Of a stretch of DNA of 64,000 nucleotides, positions 42,936-51,899 are shown piece after piece. Both the position numbers and the translations under genes were made by a program. Within the stretch, counting starts at the first letter, position 1. Each line of letters opens with the position of its first letter. Under the pieces are notes generated by a model. That model did not search any database and was not told where the DNA came from. It worked only from the letters and a program-made list of their open reading frames with translations. This DNA is from an uncultured Lachnospiraceae bacterium (GTDB taxonomy: Bacteria > Bacillota > Clostridia > Lachnospirales > Lachnospiraceae): NCBI GenBank assembly GCA_947385425.1, contig CANDKY010000005.1:1-64000 (forward strand), read 5' to 3'.

Positions 42936-43556
42936 ATGGAAGAACAGAAAATCTATGGATACATGAGGGTATCCACACGGGAACAGAATGAGGACAGGCA
43001 GCGGATTGCGTTGGCGGAGGCAGGGGTATCGGAGAAGTGTATCTATATGGATAAACAGTCGGGAAAAGATTTTGAACGGCCTGTATATATAAGGCTGCTG
43101 CGGGAACTGGACAGCAATTCCGTATTGTTTGTAAAGTCCATAGACAGGTTGGGGAGGAATTACGCGGATCTGAATGAGCAATGGCGTATCATCACGAAAG
43201 AAAAGGGGGCGGATATCGTGGTGATAGACATGCCTGTCCTGGATACCCGGAGGGAAAAGAATCTGCTCGGTACATTTATGAGCGATATTATACTTGCCCT
43301 TTTATGTTATGTGGCGGAAAATGAGCGGATGAATATTAAGCAGAGACAGGCGGAGGGGATTGCGGCGGCCAAGGAAAGGGGAGTGAAGTTTGGGAGGCCG
43401 TCGGTATCTTTGCCGGGCAATTTTGAAGAAGTTTATGAAAAATGGAAAAAGAGGGAACTGACCTTGAAGCAGGCTGCCCGGAAGTGTAGCCTGGCGGAAA
43501 GTACATTTTTTGACAAGGCGAGGGAATTTGAAAAATGGGGCAGTTTATCGCATTAA
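42936..43556 (+). CDS. Small serine recombinase of the resolvase/invertase type
   Basis: A 206-residue enzyme with the catalytic domain (nucleophile Ser13 in YGYMRVSTREQ; SIDRLGRNYADL) and a C-terminal helix-turn-helix (WKKRELTLKQAARKCSLAES). It resembles Tn3 resolvases and invertases, but there is no transposase gene, no obvious res or invertible segment beside it. ACGGAGG lies before the ATG. A family-B repeat end lies 40 bases upstream. It could act on a plasmid, an element or a phase-variable segment elsewhere. Confidence 0.87.
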   Translation: MEEQKIYGYMRVSTREQNEDRQRIALAEAGVSEKCIYMDKQSGKDFERPVYIRLLRELDSNSVLFVKSIDRLGRNYADLNEQWRIITKEKGADIVVIDMPVLDTRREKNLLGTFMSDIILALLCYVAENERMNIKQRQAEGIAAAKERGVKFGRPSVSLPGNFEEVYEKWKKRELTLKQAARKCSLAESTFFDKAREFEKWGSLSH

Positions 43557-43640
43557 AATAATTCTATGCAAATGGGACAAGTTGTGATAGACTATATAAT
43601 ATTTCAGAGGGGATTATAATGTGGAAAGGTTTATTACAGG

Positions 43641-45368
43641 GTGGATGATGAATTGGACAGTGGTTTATTTAAAACGGAAAAGCTGGGAAAATACAGGTTC
43701 CTGTTATTAGCCCTCCTCCTTCTTTTTATATTTTTCTGGTATACATACAGAAGTGCGGATTCCGGATTATTTTTTTCGGAGGAGCCCGGTTATTACGATG
43801 GCCCGATTTCTTTAGAGATACAGGGTGCGGGACGATACGATATTTATTACACGCTGGACGGGACGGAACCTACACCGGATTCCATACCCTATGATGGGGT
43901 AATTTATCTGGAAGATGCGACAGCCCATGATAATGTATACTCGGCGAGGACAGATGTGTCAACGGCGTTTCTGACGGAGCTGGTGGATAAGTATTCGGAA
44001 GGGAACCCGGGGTATGCGGTCCCTGGTTATAAGGTCGATAAGTGTAATGTTGTCAGAGCCGCCGCATTTGACAAGTCGGGAAACTGCGTGGATTCCATAT
44101 GCGGTTCCTACTTTATCGGGTTTGCGGATAAACAGGTATATGATGGTTTATTGACGGTTTCCCTTATAACGGATCCGAAGAATCTGTTTGATTATGATAC
44201 AGGGATATATGTTACCGGCAGGGCTTTTGATGCGTTTAAGGAATTGCTGCCGGACGAGAATACACCGTTAAGGGGGGCCTGGTGGTGGTGGAATGCGAAT
44301 TACAGCGCACGGGGCAGGGAATCGGAAAGGCCTGCCCATATTGAGATTATGAATGCGGATAAAACAGTGCTTCTGTCGGAGGACTGCGGCATACGGATTC
44401 AGGGTAACGGAAGCCGCGGGAAACTTCCGAAAAGCCTGAGCGTTTATGCGAGACGGGAATACGCGGGGAGTGACGAGTTTTCGGAAGATATATTTGGAAT
44501 CGGGGACGAATCCCACAAGTTTGTTTTGTTTTCCGGGGCGGATGATACAGAATATAAAATAAAGGATTATCTGATCCATACGATGGAGGAAAGCCTCAAT
44601 TTCTGTACCATGGATTTCCTGCCTGCTTCTCTGTTTCTGGACGGTGAATTCTGGGGTGTGTATTACATAACGGAAAGTTACCATTCAGACTATTTCGAGG
44701 ATCACTACGGGGTATCCCAGGAGGAAGTGATTGTTGTCAAAGAAGGGGAAATAACGGAAGGCAGTGAAAAGGATGCCGGATTGTATCAGGAGATGAGGGC
44801 ATATATATCCGGAAATGACATGACGGCAGAGGGGAATTATAAAAAGGCGCAGAGTCTGATTGACATGGACAGCTATATTGATTATTATGCCGCCCAGATA
44901 TTTATCGGCAGGAGCGGCGACTGGCCGGGGAAGAATGAGGGTGCATGGAGGACACGGAGTACCGTTTCCGGTACTCCGTACGCAGACGGCCGCTGGCGCT
45001 GGCTGCTCTATGATGTCAATTCCGGCGCCCTGGATGCGGTAGATGAGGATACACTGGCAAATGTAGTGTATTTAGACAGTGTGTTTGCTTCTCTGTTTAA
45101 AAATGCGCAGTTTAAGGAACAGTTTGCGGAGCGGCTAATCTATATTGCGGAGGAGATATATTCCCCCGAAAGGGTGGATACTTTTATAGATGCCTATTTG
45201 AATCATATGATGGAGCCTTTGTGCATGAGCAACCTCCGGTTTAACGGCCGGGATTTAAGGACGGAAAAACAGGAGAATGCAGAACGGATCCGTACTTTTT
45301 TAAAGGAACGGCCGGGATATATTTATGAATTTATCGAAGGCGATATGGGGCCGCAATATTTGGAATAG
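43641..45368 (+). CDS. CotH-family kinase-like protein with N-terminal membrane anchor
   Basis: A 575-residue protein: one transmembrane helix (residues about 17-35, YRFLLLALLLLFIFFWYTYR), a chitobiase-C-terminal-type beta domain (ISLEIQGAGRYDIYYTLDGT) and an extracytoplasmic CotH kinase domain (IRIQGNGSRGKLPKSLSVYA, FLDGEFWGVYYITESY, WRWLLYDVN). CotH of Bacillus phosphorylates spore-coat proteins. Here the NxDWPxNN block reads GRSGDWPGKN, so activity needs checking. Translation starts at GTG 43641 with no good ribosome site; a nine-codon frame (ATG 43620) with a stop there may couple it. It leads a three-gene operon. Confidence 0.82.
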   Translation: MDDELDSGLFKTEKLGKYRFLLLALLLLFIFFWYTYRSADSGLFFSEEPGYYDGPISLEIQGAGRYDIYYTLDGTEPTPDSIPYDGVIYLEDATAHDNVYSARTDVSTAFLTELVDKYSEGNPGYAVPGYKVDKCNVVRAAAFDKSGNCVDSICGSYFIGFADKQVYDGLLTVSLITDPKNLFDYDTGIYVTGRAFDAFKELLPDENTPLRGAWWWWNANYSARGRESERPAHIEIMNADKTVLLSEDCGIRIQGNGSRGKLPKSLSVYARREYAGSDEFSEDIFGIGDESHKFVLFSGADDTEYKIKDYLIHTMEESLNFCTMDFLPASLFLDGEFWGVYYITESYHSDYFEDHYGVSQEEVIVVKEGEITEGSEKDAGLYQEMRAYISGNDMTAEGNYKKAQSLIDMDSYIDYYAAQIFIGRSGDWPGKNEGAWRTRSTVSGTPYADGRWRWLLYDVNSGALDAVDEDTLANVVYLDSVFASLFKNAQFKEQFAERLIYIAEEIYSPERVDTFIDAYLNHMMEPLCMSNLRFNGRDLRTEKQENAERIRTFLKERPGYIYEFIEGDMGPQYLE

Positions 45369-45394
45369 ACGGATGCGGATAAGGGTATACAGGT

Positions 45395-46087
45395 ATGGAA
45401 TACAGGAATGAACTGAAATTTCAGTTGACTTATCTGGAAATGCAGAAAATAAGATATCGGCTGGAAAACATGATGGCTTATGATCAAAATCAGGACGGTG
45501 ATTTTTATACGGTACAGAGCCTGTATTTTGATGATATATATGATTCCTGCTTTTATGAAAGCGGATCAGGAGTGGACAACCGTAAGAAATACAGGATCCG
45601 CATATACAACGGAGATCCCGGAATGATCCATCTGGAAAAGAAATGTAAAGTACGGGGCCTGACAAAGAAGGTTACAGAGGAAATATCGTTGGAAAGCTGC
45701 AGGAAACTGGTTTCCGGGAATCAGACAGACGGGGGAGGTGATTTGGAAAAGGAATTGGATTATATGATACAGTCAAAAAAAATGATGCCGAAATGTATCG
45801 TGGAATATGACAGGTGTGCGATGGTGGAGCAGGTAGGGAATGTGCGGATTACCTTTGATATGAAAGTCCGGGGGAGCGTCCGGACCGCCTTTTTCCCGGA
45901 CGGGAAGCCGGAGGGCTTTGAAACGGTGATGCTGCCGGGTATGCATATACTTGAGGTAAAGTATGATGAACTGCTGCCTGAGTATATACGCAGGACAGTA
46001 AATCTGGAAACGTTACAGCGCCAGTCTGTTTCGAAGTATGTTTTGGTAAGACAGAAATTTAAGGGACAAAGGAGTATGGTTATATAA
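45395..46087 (+). CDS. VTC-domain protein (polyphosphate-polymerase-like)
   Basis: A 230-residue protein with the VTC/CYTH-like tunnel fold. Family positions are YRNELKFQL at the start, KKYRIRIYNGDPGMIHLEKK in the middle and LEVKYDELLPEYIR late, giving the basic tunnel residues (Arg, Lys) and metal-binding Glu. The yeast counterpart Vtc4 makes polyphosphate from ATP. It lies 26 bases after cotH and overlaps the DUF4956 gene by one base. Confidence 0.85.
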   Translation: MEYRNELKFQLTYLEMQKIRYRLENMMAYDQNQDGDFYTVQSLYFDDIYDSCFYESGSGVDNRKKYRIRIYNGDPGMIHLEKKCKVRGLTKKVTEEISLESCRKLVSGNQTDGGGDLEKELDYMIQSKKMMPKCIVEYDRCAMVEQVGNVRITFDMKVRGSVRTAFFPDGKPEGFETVMLPGMHILEVKYDELLPEYIRRTVNLETLQRQSVSKYVLVRQKFKGQRSMVI

Positions 46088-46761
46088 TGAATTTCAGTGA
46101 TTTAATTAGGAAATCTATCTTAGAGGGGTTTACTTATGTGGACTTTTCAACGACTAAGATGGCAGTCACCCTGGGTATTACATTTTTAATCGCTGCTTAT
46201 ATATTTTGTGTTTACCGTTTTCTTGCACAAGGTAGTTTTTATAATAAAAATTTTAACCTTACAATGGCGGTGATTTCATTAATTACTGCAGGGATAGTGA
46301 TAGCAATGCAGTCCAGCCTGGCAATATCGCTGGGGATGGTCGGAGCGCTGTCTATTGTCCGTTTCCGGACAGCAGTAAAGGAACCGATGGATCTGTTATT
46401 TTTGTTCTGGTCTATCGGAACCGGCATTATCTGCGGTGCGGGATTATATGAACTTGGGATTATAGTCGCTATTGTAGTAACATTCGGGTTATTTGTCCTG
46501 CAGCTTATACCCTTGGCAGCGGAACCGATGTTATTGGTAATAAAGATGGATAATATCGAAAGTGAACCGGCAGTCCTGGCAAAAATAAAATCTTCCGCAC
46601 AAAAGTATAAGGTGGATTCCAAAAGTATAACGGACGGGAAAGAAAACCTGATTATAGAAATACGTTCTAAGGAATATAGCCGTCTGACGAATGAAATTTC
46701 AAAAATAGAAGGTGTGGGCAATGTTACCCTGCTGCATCACGAGGGGGAAGTGAGAATATAA
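46087..46761 (+). CDS. DUF4956 membrane protein, partner of the VTC protein
   Basis: A 224-residue protein with three or four N-terminal membrane helices, the conserved ISLGMVGALSIVRFRTAVKE block of DUF4956, and a small cytoplasmic C-terminal domain (SKEYSRLTNEISKIEGVGNV). DUF4956 genes very often accompany VTC genes. It may anchor the VTC protein at the membrane or form the channel through which its product leaves. Its ATG overlaps the VTC stop codon. Confidence 0.87.
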   Translation: MNFSDLIRKSILEGFTYVDFSTTKMAVTLGITFLIAAYIFCVYRFLAQGSFYNKNFNLTMAVISLITAGIVIAMQSSLAISLGMVGALSIVRFRTAVKEPMDLLFLFWSIGTGIICGAGLYELGIIVAIVVTFGLFVLQLIPLAAEPMLLVIKMDNIESEPAVLAKIKSSAQKYKVDSKSITDGKENLIIEIRSKEYSRLTNEISKIEGVGNVTLLHHEGEVRI

Positions 46762-46859
46762 CCGGGAACGTGCCTGGAAATTTCTTTTCCCAGGATGTGC
46801 ATGGCAAATAGTGGGAAGGAATTTTATACACGTTCCGGAAAAGAAAGGCATGGTATTGG

Positions 46860-47675
46860 ATGAATAAAGACTTAAAAATTGCAGTATTGATTGATGCGGA
46901 TAATATTTCAGATAAATATGTGAGTATTATCCTGGAGGAGACCGCAAAGAGCGGCATAGCTACTTATAAAAGGATATACGGCGACTGGACGAATACGCGC
47001 CTTGTTTCGTGGAAGAATGTCCTGCTGGATAATTCGATTTCCCCCATACAGCAGTACAGCTATACGGCGGGAAAAAATGCAACGGATTCTGCCATGATTA
47101 TAGACGCCATGGATATTTTGTATTCCAGCACGGTAGACGGGTTTTGTATTGTTTCCTCGGATAGTGATTTTACCCGCCTGGTGGCCAGGCTCAGGGAGGC
47201 GGGGATGATAGTCATTGGTATGGGGGAAAGCAAGACTCCCAAGCCTTTTATTTCCGCATGCAACCAGTTCAAATATCTGGATATTATTTTCCAGTCCAAA
47301 GAACAGGAAGAAGAAAGCGCTGGAAGGAAAGAAGAACTGACTGCGGCAAGGGCGGCTTCGAAGTCTTCGAAATTGAAAAAGGGGACGAAGGCGGCATCAG
47401 CGGCCATATCGAAGAAGAGAAAAGAGGAACTGAAACCGCAGACGGACATAAAAATGATTAAGCGTGCCATCCTGTCTTTGGTGGAGGAATGTTCCGATGA
47501 TGACGAATGGATTCTCTCGGCGGAGCTGCGTAATCAGTTGGGAAAAAGATTCCCGGATTTTGATGTACGCAACTTCGGGCATTCCAAATTTTCCTCTTTT
47601 ATAAAATCGCTGAATATCCTGGACTGCGAGCAGGAACAGAATATTGTGAAATTTAAAATTAAGGGGCGGGGATAG
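46860..47675 (+). CDS. NYN-domain RNase-like protein with OST-HTH/LOTUS domain
   Basis: A 271-residue protein. The N-terminal NYN (PIN-like) domain has the acidic residues in IAVLIDADNIS, DSAMIIDAMD and SSDSDFTRLV, the metal site of RNases related to LabA and MARF1. A lysine-rich linker (residues about 160-195) leads to a C-terminal OST-HTH domain (MIKRAILSLVEECSDDDEWI) that binds RNA. It probably cuts or marks RNA; the target is unknown. An inverted pair CGGGAACGTG/CACGTTCCGG lies just before it. Confidence 0.87.
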   Translation: MNKDLKIAVLIDADNISDKYVSIILEETAKSGIATYKRIYGDWTNTRLVSWKNVLLDNSISPIQQYSYTAGKNATDSAMIIDAMDILYSSTVDGFCIVSSDSDFTRLVARLREAGMIVIGMGESKTPKPFISACNQFKYLDIIFQSKEQEEESAGRKEELTAARAASKSSKLKKGTKAASAAISKKRKEELKPQTDIKMIKRAILSLVEECSDDDEWILSAELRNQLGKRFPDFDVRNFGHSKFSSFIKSLNILDCEQEQNIVKFKIKGRG

Positions 47676-47720
47676 CGGCAACAGGATATATGCAATGTTG
47701 TTAATTCAAATATTGTTAAC

Positions 47721-49037
47721 TTAAGTTTCCTTCCACTTTTGGATGGCTTCAAGCCTGGCTTTGGCGGCGGCTTCCGCACCCTGGCTTGTGGGGCGGTAGT
47801 AGGTCTTGTCTTTCAGGGAATCCGGCATGCATGACATATGTGTCAGTTTTTCTTCCGTATTATGGGCATATTCATAGCCTTCCCCGTAATGGAGTTCTTC
47901 CATAAGCCTGGTCGGGGCGTTGCGAAGCTGCAGGGGGACAGGGGCGGCAAGTGTCTGCAGGGCATCCTTTTTGCATTCGCCGTAAGCAATGTAAACTGCA
48001 TTGGATTTTGGCGCCAGGGAAAGATAGGTCACGGTGTGGGCCAGGTTTACATTGCATTCAGGCATACCGTTAAAGTGGCATGCCTGATAGGCGGATACGG
48101 CGAGAGGAAGGGCCTGGCTGTCCGCCATGCCGATATCTTCGCTGGCAAAGCGGATTAGCCGCCTGGCAATATAGAGAGGATCCTCCCCTGCTTCCAGCAT
48201 CCTGGCCAGCCAGTAGACGGCGGCGTCCGGATCGCTGTTCCGCATGGATTTGTGCAGCGCGGAGATGAGGTTATAGTGCTCTTCCCCGTTTTTATCGTAT
48301 AATAATGATTTCCTGCTGATGCACTGGCTTAGTACCTCTTTTGTAACGGTTATTGTCCCGGCCCCTATCTCTCCGTTGGTAATGGCCATCTCCAGAGTGT
48401 TGAGGGCAGTCCTGGCATCGCCGTTGGAAAATACAGCGATAGACTCCAGAAGCTCGGGCGTTATATTGATCCTGGCCTGGCCGAATGCTTTGGGATTTTG
48501 GACAGCGTTTGCCAGAAGCGTTACAATATTTTCCGTGGTCAGGGCCTGCAGCACAAATACCTTGCAGCGGGAGAGGAGGGCGGCATTGATTTCAAAGGAC
48601 GGGTTTTCCGTGGTTGCGCCGATCAGGATGATGCTGCCTTTTTCTACAAAGGGAAGGAATGCATCCTGCTGGGCTTTGTTAAAACGATGGATTTCATCTA
48701 CGAACAGGACTGTTTTCATTCCCATTATCCTGCTGTTTTCAGCACGGGCCATGACCTCTTTTATTTCCTTGATGCCGCTGGTAACGGCACTGAAATTAAT
48801 GAATGCGGAATGGGTCCGGTTAGCTATGATATTAGCCAGGGTTGTTTTACCCACACCCGGCGGCCCCCAGAAAATCATAGAGGATATCTGATCGCTGTCA
48901 ATGAGCCGCCGAAGCAGTCTGCCTTTCCCAAGAAGATGTTCCTGCCCGATAAAACCGTCCAGGGAATCGGGGCGCAGACGGCTTGCAAGGGGAGCTAATG
49001 TTTCCCTGTTGTCAAAGAGAGAGAGTTGTTGTTCCAT
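47721..49037 (-). CDS. rarA: Replication-associated recombination protein RarA/MgsA
   Basis: A 438-residue AAA+ ATPase acting at stalled forks. Walker A is GPPGVGKTTLA, Walker B FVDEIHRFN, sensor 1 is ATTENPSF. The C-terminal tetramerisation region is present to the stop. GAGGTAAC precedes the start. Its stop codon lies inside a decayed end of the family-A repeat (TGTTAACTTAAGTTTCC, 47714-47730), so the repeat supplied or adjoined the gene's end. Confidence 0.95.
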   Translation of the reverse strand: MEQQLSLFDNRETLAPLASRLRPDSLDGFIGQEHLLGKGRLLRRLIDSDQISSMIFWGPPGVGKTTLANIIANRTHSAFINFSAVTSGIKEIKEVMARAENSRIMGMKTVLFVDEIHRFNKAQQDAFLPFVEKGSIILIGATTENPSFEINAALLSRCKVFVLQALTTENIVTLLANAVQNPKAFGQARINITPELLESIAVFSNGDARTALNTLEMAITNGEIGAGTITVTKEVLSQCISRKSLLYDKNGEEHYNLISALHKSMRNSDPDAAVYWLARMLEAGEDPLYIARRLIRFASEDIGMADSQALPLAVSAYQACHFNGMPECNVNLAHTVTYLSLAPKSNAVYIAYGECKKDALQTLAAPVPLQLRNAPTRLMEELHYGEGYEYAHNTEEKLTHMSCMPDSLKDKTYYRPTSQGAEAAAKARLEAIQKWKET

Positions 49038-49092
49038 GGTTTGTTACCTCATTTTCTGCAGTTCCTGTTAAAAATCCCCTCGTTCCTGTTTC

Positions 49093-49138
49093 TATTACTG
49101 GTGATGGGGTATATGCGAAGCATGGGTATTTTCTAACA
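49093..49138. repeat. Short dispersed repeat, copy 2
   Basis: ATTACTGGTGATG, TATATGCG and AGCATGGGTATTTTCTAAC resembles 33022-33066. It overlaps the C-terminal codons and stop of the GNAT gene. Confidence 0.4.
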
Positions 49139-49712
49139 GTCTGATCCGTTCTTTGATCCGGCTTCCGTAAAGGTGTTCGTAAAGGGAGTAATATTCCTGG
49201 TAGGATACCGTGCAGCCGTTTGTGAGGATTTCCATTTCTACGCCCCAGAGGGAGACCAGATAATCCATACAGGCCATGCCGTTCCTGAGATAGAAGCCTT
49301 TGCGGCGCAGCCGCCTGTCCGAATCAGGTGCGGCATGGACGGTGCTTTCGATTTCCAGAAAGAAGCGGTATTTCTGATAGCGCTGCAGCAGCAGTTCCAA
49401 CGCGCGGGAGCCCGCGCCGCAGTTGCGCATGCCGGGGGCAATGGCAAAGTAATCCAACAGGACAAGATCCCCGTCTTTAGCCAGAATGGCTTCCCCCGCA
49501 AATTTTGTCCGGGATTCCGTTGCCTGGGATTTTATTGTTTGGGATTCTGTTGTTTGGGATTCTATTGAAAGGATATCTGCGGAGCCGTCCCTGCTTTTTT
49601 CTATAATCAGGGAAAAGGGCTTTCTTTCCGCTTTCGGGAAAGCTTCCATATATAATGTTTTAATTTGTGTAATTTGTTCGGCGGTGTTTGCCGGTGTTAA
49701 ATATATATCCAT
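49095..49712 (-). CDS. GNAT-family N-acetyltransferase
   Basis: A 205-residue acetyltransferase-like protein. The acetyl-CoA-binding pattern is LDYFAIAPGMRNCGAGSRAL followed by the FFLEIE strand. The region about residues 48-70 consists of five-residue units (SQTTE, SQTIK, SQATE, SRTKF) encoded by a 15-base tandem repeat and probably forms a surface loop. Its last residues and stop overlap a dispersed repeat. Substrate unknown. Confidence 0.82.
   Translation of the reverse strand: MDIYLTPANTAEQITQIKTLYMEAFPKAERKPFSLIIEKSRDGSADILSIESQTTESQTIKSQATESRTKFAGEAILAKDGDLVLLDYFAIAPGMRNCGAGSRALELLLQRYQKYRFFLEIESTVHAAPDSDRRLRRKGFYLRNGMACMDYLVSLWGVEMEILTNGCTVSYQEYYSLYEHLYGSRIKERIRLLENTHASHIPHHQ
49510..49569 (-). 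repeat. Four 15-bp tandem repeats inside the GNAT gene
   Basis: Units of the type TGGGATTCTGTTGTT start at 49510, 49525, 49540 and 49555. Because the unit length is a multiple of three, changes in copy number would keep the reading frame. Confidence 0.8.
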
Positions 49713-49839
49713 TGGGAAAACAGGCTCCTTTCCTTATTTTGTATTTTATAATTTAATTTTATATTTATAGTTTGGCAAAAGCAGGTAAAATAAAAGTACC
49801 AACCCCATGGCTCGCTGTCCACAAAATCAGTACTTCTTA

Positions 49840-49912
49840 TGCGCCGCCAGGGGTTCGAACCCTGGACACCCTGATTAAGAGTCAGGTGCTCTACCAACTG
49901 AGCTAGCAGCGC
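49840..49912 (-). tRNA. tRNA-Lys (anticodon CTT)
   Basis: The minus strand reads GCGCTGCTAGCTCAGTTGGT, an anticodon arm CTGACTCTTAATCAG, the T-arm CCAGGGTTCGAACCCTGG and a 3' acceptor GCGGCGC closing seven base pairs (one G-U). The anticodon CTT reads AAG. Discriminator A; the CCA end is not encoded. Confidence 0.95.
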
Positions 49913-50034
49913 TTATTTATTTTATATACCATTTGCAATGCAAGTATTATTATAGTATAATGTGTCTCAAATTGCAAGAGTTTTTTTAAAAAAATTTAAT
50001 TTTTCAACTTAACAACAGGAAGGGGCAGTAAGAT

Positions 50035-50802
50035 ATGATATTTGAGAGCCATGCGCACTATGATGACAGCGCGTTTGACGGGGACAGGGATGCATTGCTG
50101 GATAGTTTAGAGGAGAACGGCATTGGGTATGTAATAAATGTGGGGGCGAGTCTGGAAACGACAGCACGGACAATAGCCCTGGCGGACAGGTATCCGTTTG
50201 TTTACGGTGCGGCAGGAGTACATCCTTCGGACAGCGGGGAACTGACGGAGGATTCCCTTCTCTGGTTAAAGGGACAGTGCGCCCATCCGAAGATAGTAGC
50301 GGTAGGGGAGATAGGATTGGATTATTATTGGGACAAGCCGGCAAGGGAGATACAGAAGAAATGGTTTGGGCGGCAGCTCCGGATGGCGAATGAGGTGGGA
50401 TTGCCGGTAATACTCCATTCCAGAGAGGCGGCAAGGGATACTTTGGATATTGTAAAGGCGGAATATGCCGGAAAGGCAGGCGGCGTTATCCATTGCTTTT
50501 CCTACACAAAGGAGACGGCAGAGGAATATATGGCGATGGGCTTTTATTTTGGTATCGGCGGTGTGGTGACTTTTCAGAACGGAAGAAAATTGAAGGAAGT
50601 CGTGGAATATATCCCGATAGAGAGGATTCTGCTGGAAACAGACAGCCCTTACCTGGCTCCGGTGCCGTACAGGGGGAAACGCAATTCGTCTTTATATCTC
50701 CCGCTTATTGCGGAAGAGATTGCGCGGATCAAGGGTTTGGATTATGATAAAGTTGTGGAAACTACCATGCGGAATGCAAAGCGGCTCTTTGGTATTGCAT
50801 AG
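50035..50802 (+). CDS. tatD: TatD-family metal-dependent DNase
   Basis: A 255-residue TIM-barrel nuclease. Metal ligands are seen in the HAHYDD opening, AVGEIGLDYYWDK, ILHSRE, HCFS and ETDSPYLAP. TatD enzymes are 3'-5' exonucleases acting in DNA repair and clearance. GGAAGGGGC precedes the start. rsmA lies 73 bases downstream and is a common neighbour. Confidence 0.95.
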   Translation: MIFESHAHYDDSAFDGDRDALLDSLEENGIGYVINVGASLETTARTIALADRYPFVYGAAGVHPSDSGELTEDSLLWLKGQCAHPKIVAVGEIGLDYYWDKPAREIQKKWFGRQLRMANEVGLPVILHSREAARDTLDIVKAEYAGKAGGVIHCFSYTKETAEEYMAMGFYFGIGGVVTFQNGRKLKEVVEYIPIERILLETDSPYLAPVPYRGKRNSSLYLPLIAEEIARIKGLDYDKVVETTMRNAKRLFGIA

Positions 50803-50822
50803 AACCCGGCAGCAGTCGGATT

Positions 50823-50838
50823 GAGTTAACGACATTGG
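50823..50838. repeat. Decayed family-A repeat end
   Basis: GAGTTAACGACATTGG resembles AAGTTAATGACATTGG, the closing end of the family-A palindromes, in the tatD-rsmA gap. Confidence 0.4.
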
Positions 50839-50875
50839 CAAACTGGCAGACAGATTCCGGAAAGGGTAAGGGAAA

Positions 50876-51736
50876 ATGGCATATTTGGGGACTCCCGGCA
50901 ATACGGTTGAGATATTGAAGAAATATAATTTTAATGTACAGAAAAAATACGGACAGAACTTCCTGGTGGACACTCATATATTGGATAAGATTTTAGATGC
51001 ATCCGCTATTACCGGGCAGGACTGTGTTTTGGAGATTGGGCCCGGTATTGGAACAATGACGCAGTATTTGGCGGAAAGTGCACGGGAAGTAATTGCGGTG
51101 GAAATTGACAGGGCGCTGATACCAGTTTTGGAAGAAACCCTGTCTTCTTACGACAATGTTACGGTGATAAATGAAGATATTTTAAAAGTGGATATCCGCA
51201 GGATTGCGGAGGAAAGAAATGGCGGTAAACCGATTAAGGTAGTGGCGAATCTTCCATATTATATAACGACTCCTATTATTATGGGGCTGTTTGAGAGCGG
51301 TATACCTCTGGACAGTATTACAATTATGGTGCAGAAAGAAGTGGCGGAACGGATGAAAGCGGGGCCAGGCACGAAAGATTACGGGGCTTTGTCACTTGCA
51401 GTCCGGTATTATGCAGAACCGGAAATCATTATGCAGGTGCCTCCGGCATGCTTTATACCCAGGCCCGGAGTGGGGAGCGCGGTGGTCAGGCTGCGCCGTT
51501 ATGAGGTGCCTCCGGTCAGCGCAAAAGATGAACGTTATATGTTTGCCCTGATACGTGCTTCTTTTAACCAGAGAAGGAAAACCCTGGTAAACGGCCTGGC
51601 CAACGCAGCGGGGCTCCCGGTCACAAAAGAAATGGCTGCGGATGCCCTGAAGCAGATGGGGCTTTCCCCCACAGTCAGAGGCGAGGACTTAACTTTGGCG
51701 CAGTTTGCCAGGTTAAGCGACTTCCTGGCGGAATAG
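50876..51736 (+). CDS. rsmA: 16S rRNA dimethyladenosine transferase RsmA
   Basis: A 286-residue enzyme (KsgA) that makes two adjacent N6-dimethyladenosines near the 3' end of 16S rRNA. Motif I is VLEIGPGIGTMTQYLA, the catalytic NLPYYITTPI motif IV is intact, and PPACFIPRPGVGSAVVRL is typical. ATG 50876 follows GGGTAAGGG. Probably cotranscribed with tatD. Confidence 0.96.
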   Translation: MAYLGTPGNTVEILKKYNFNVQKKYGQNFLVDTHILDKILDASAITGQDCVLEIGPGIGTMTQYLAESAREVIAVEIDRALIPVLEETLSSYDNVTVINEDILKVDIRRIAEERNGGKPIKVVANLPYYITTPIIMGLFESGIPLDSITIMVQKEVAERMKAGPGTKDYGALSLAVRYYAEPEIIMQVPPACFIPRPGVGSAVVRLRRYEVPPVSAKDERYMFALIRASFNQRRKTLVNGLANAAGLPVTKEMAADALKQMGLSPTVRGEDLTLAQFARLSDFLAE

Positions 51737-51899
51737 TATTTATTACATATATGACGAAATTGTTACAAATTTCTATGCTTTCATGCGCGAATGCTTTGAC
51801 ATAAATAATTTCCTATGGTAAACTTAGAAAATGAAAAATAGGGATATTGCAGAATCTGAATTTTGTATTGAGCAGTGATGGATTTATGAGGTGAGCACC

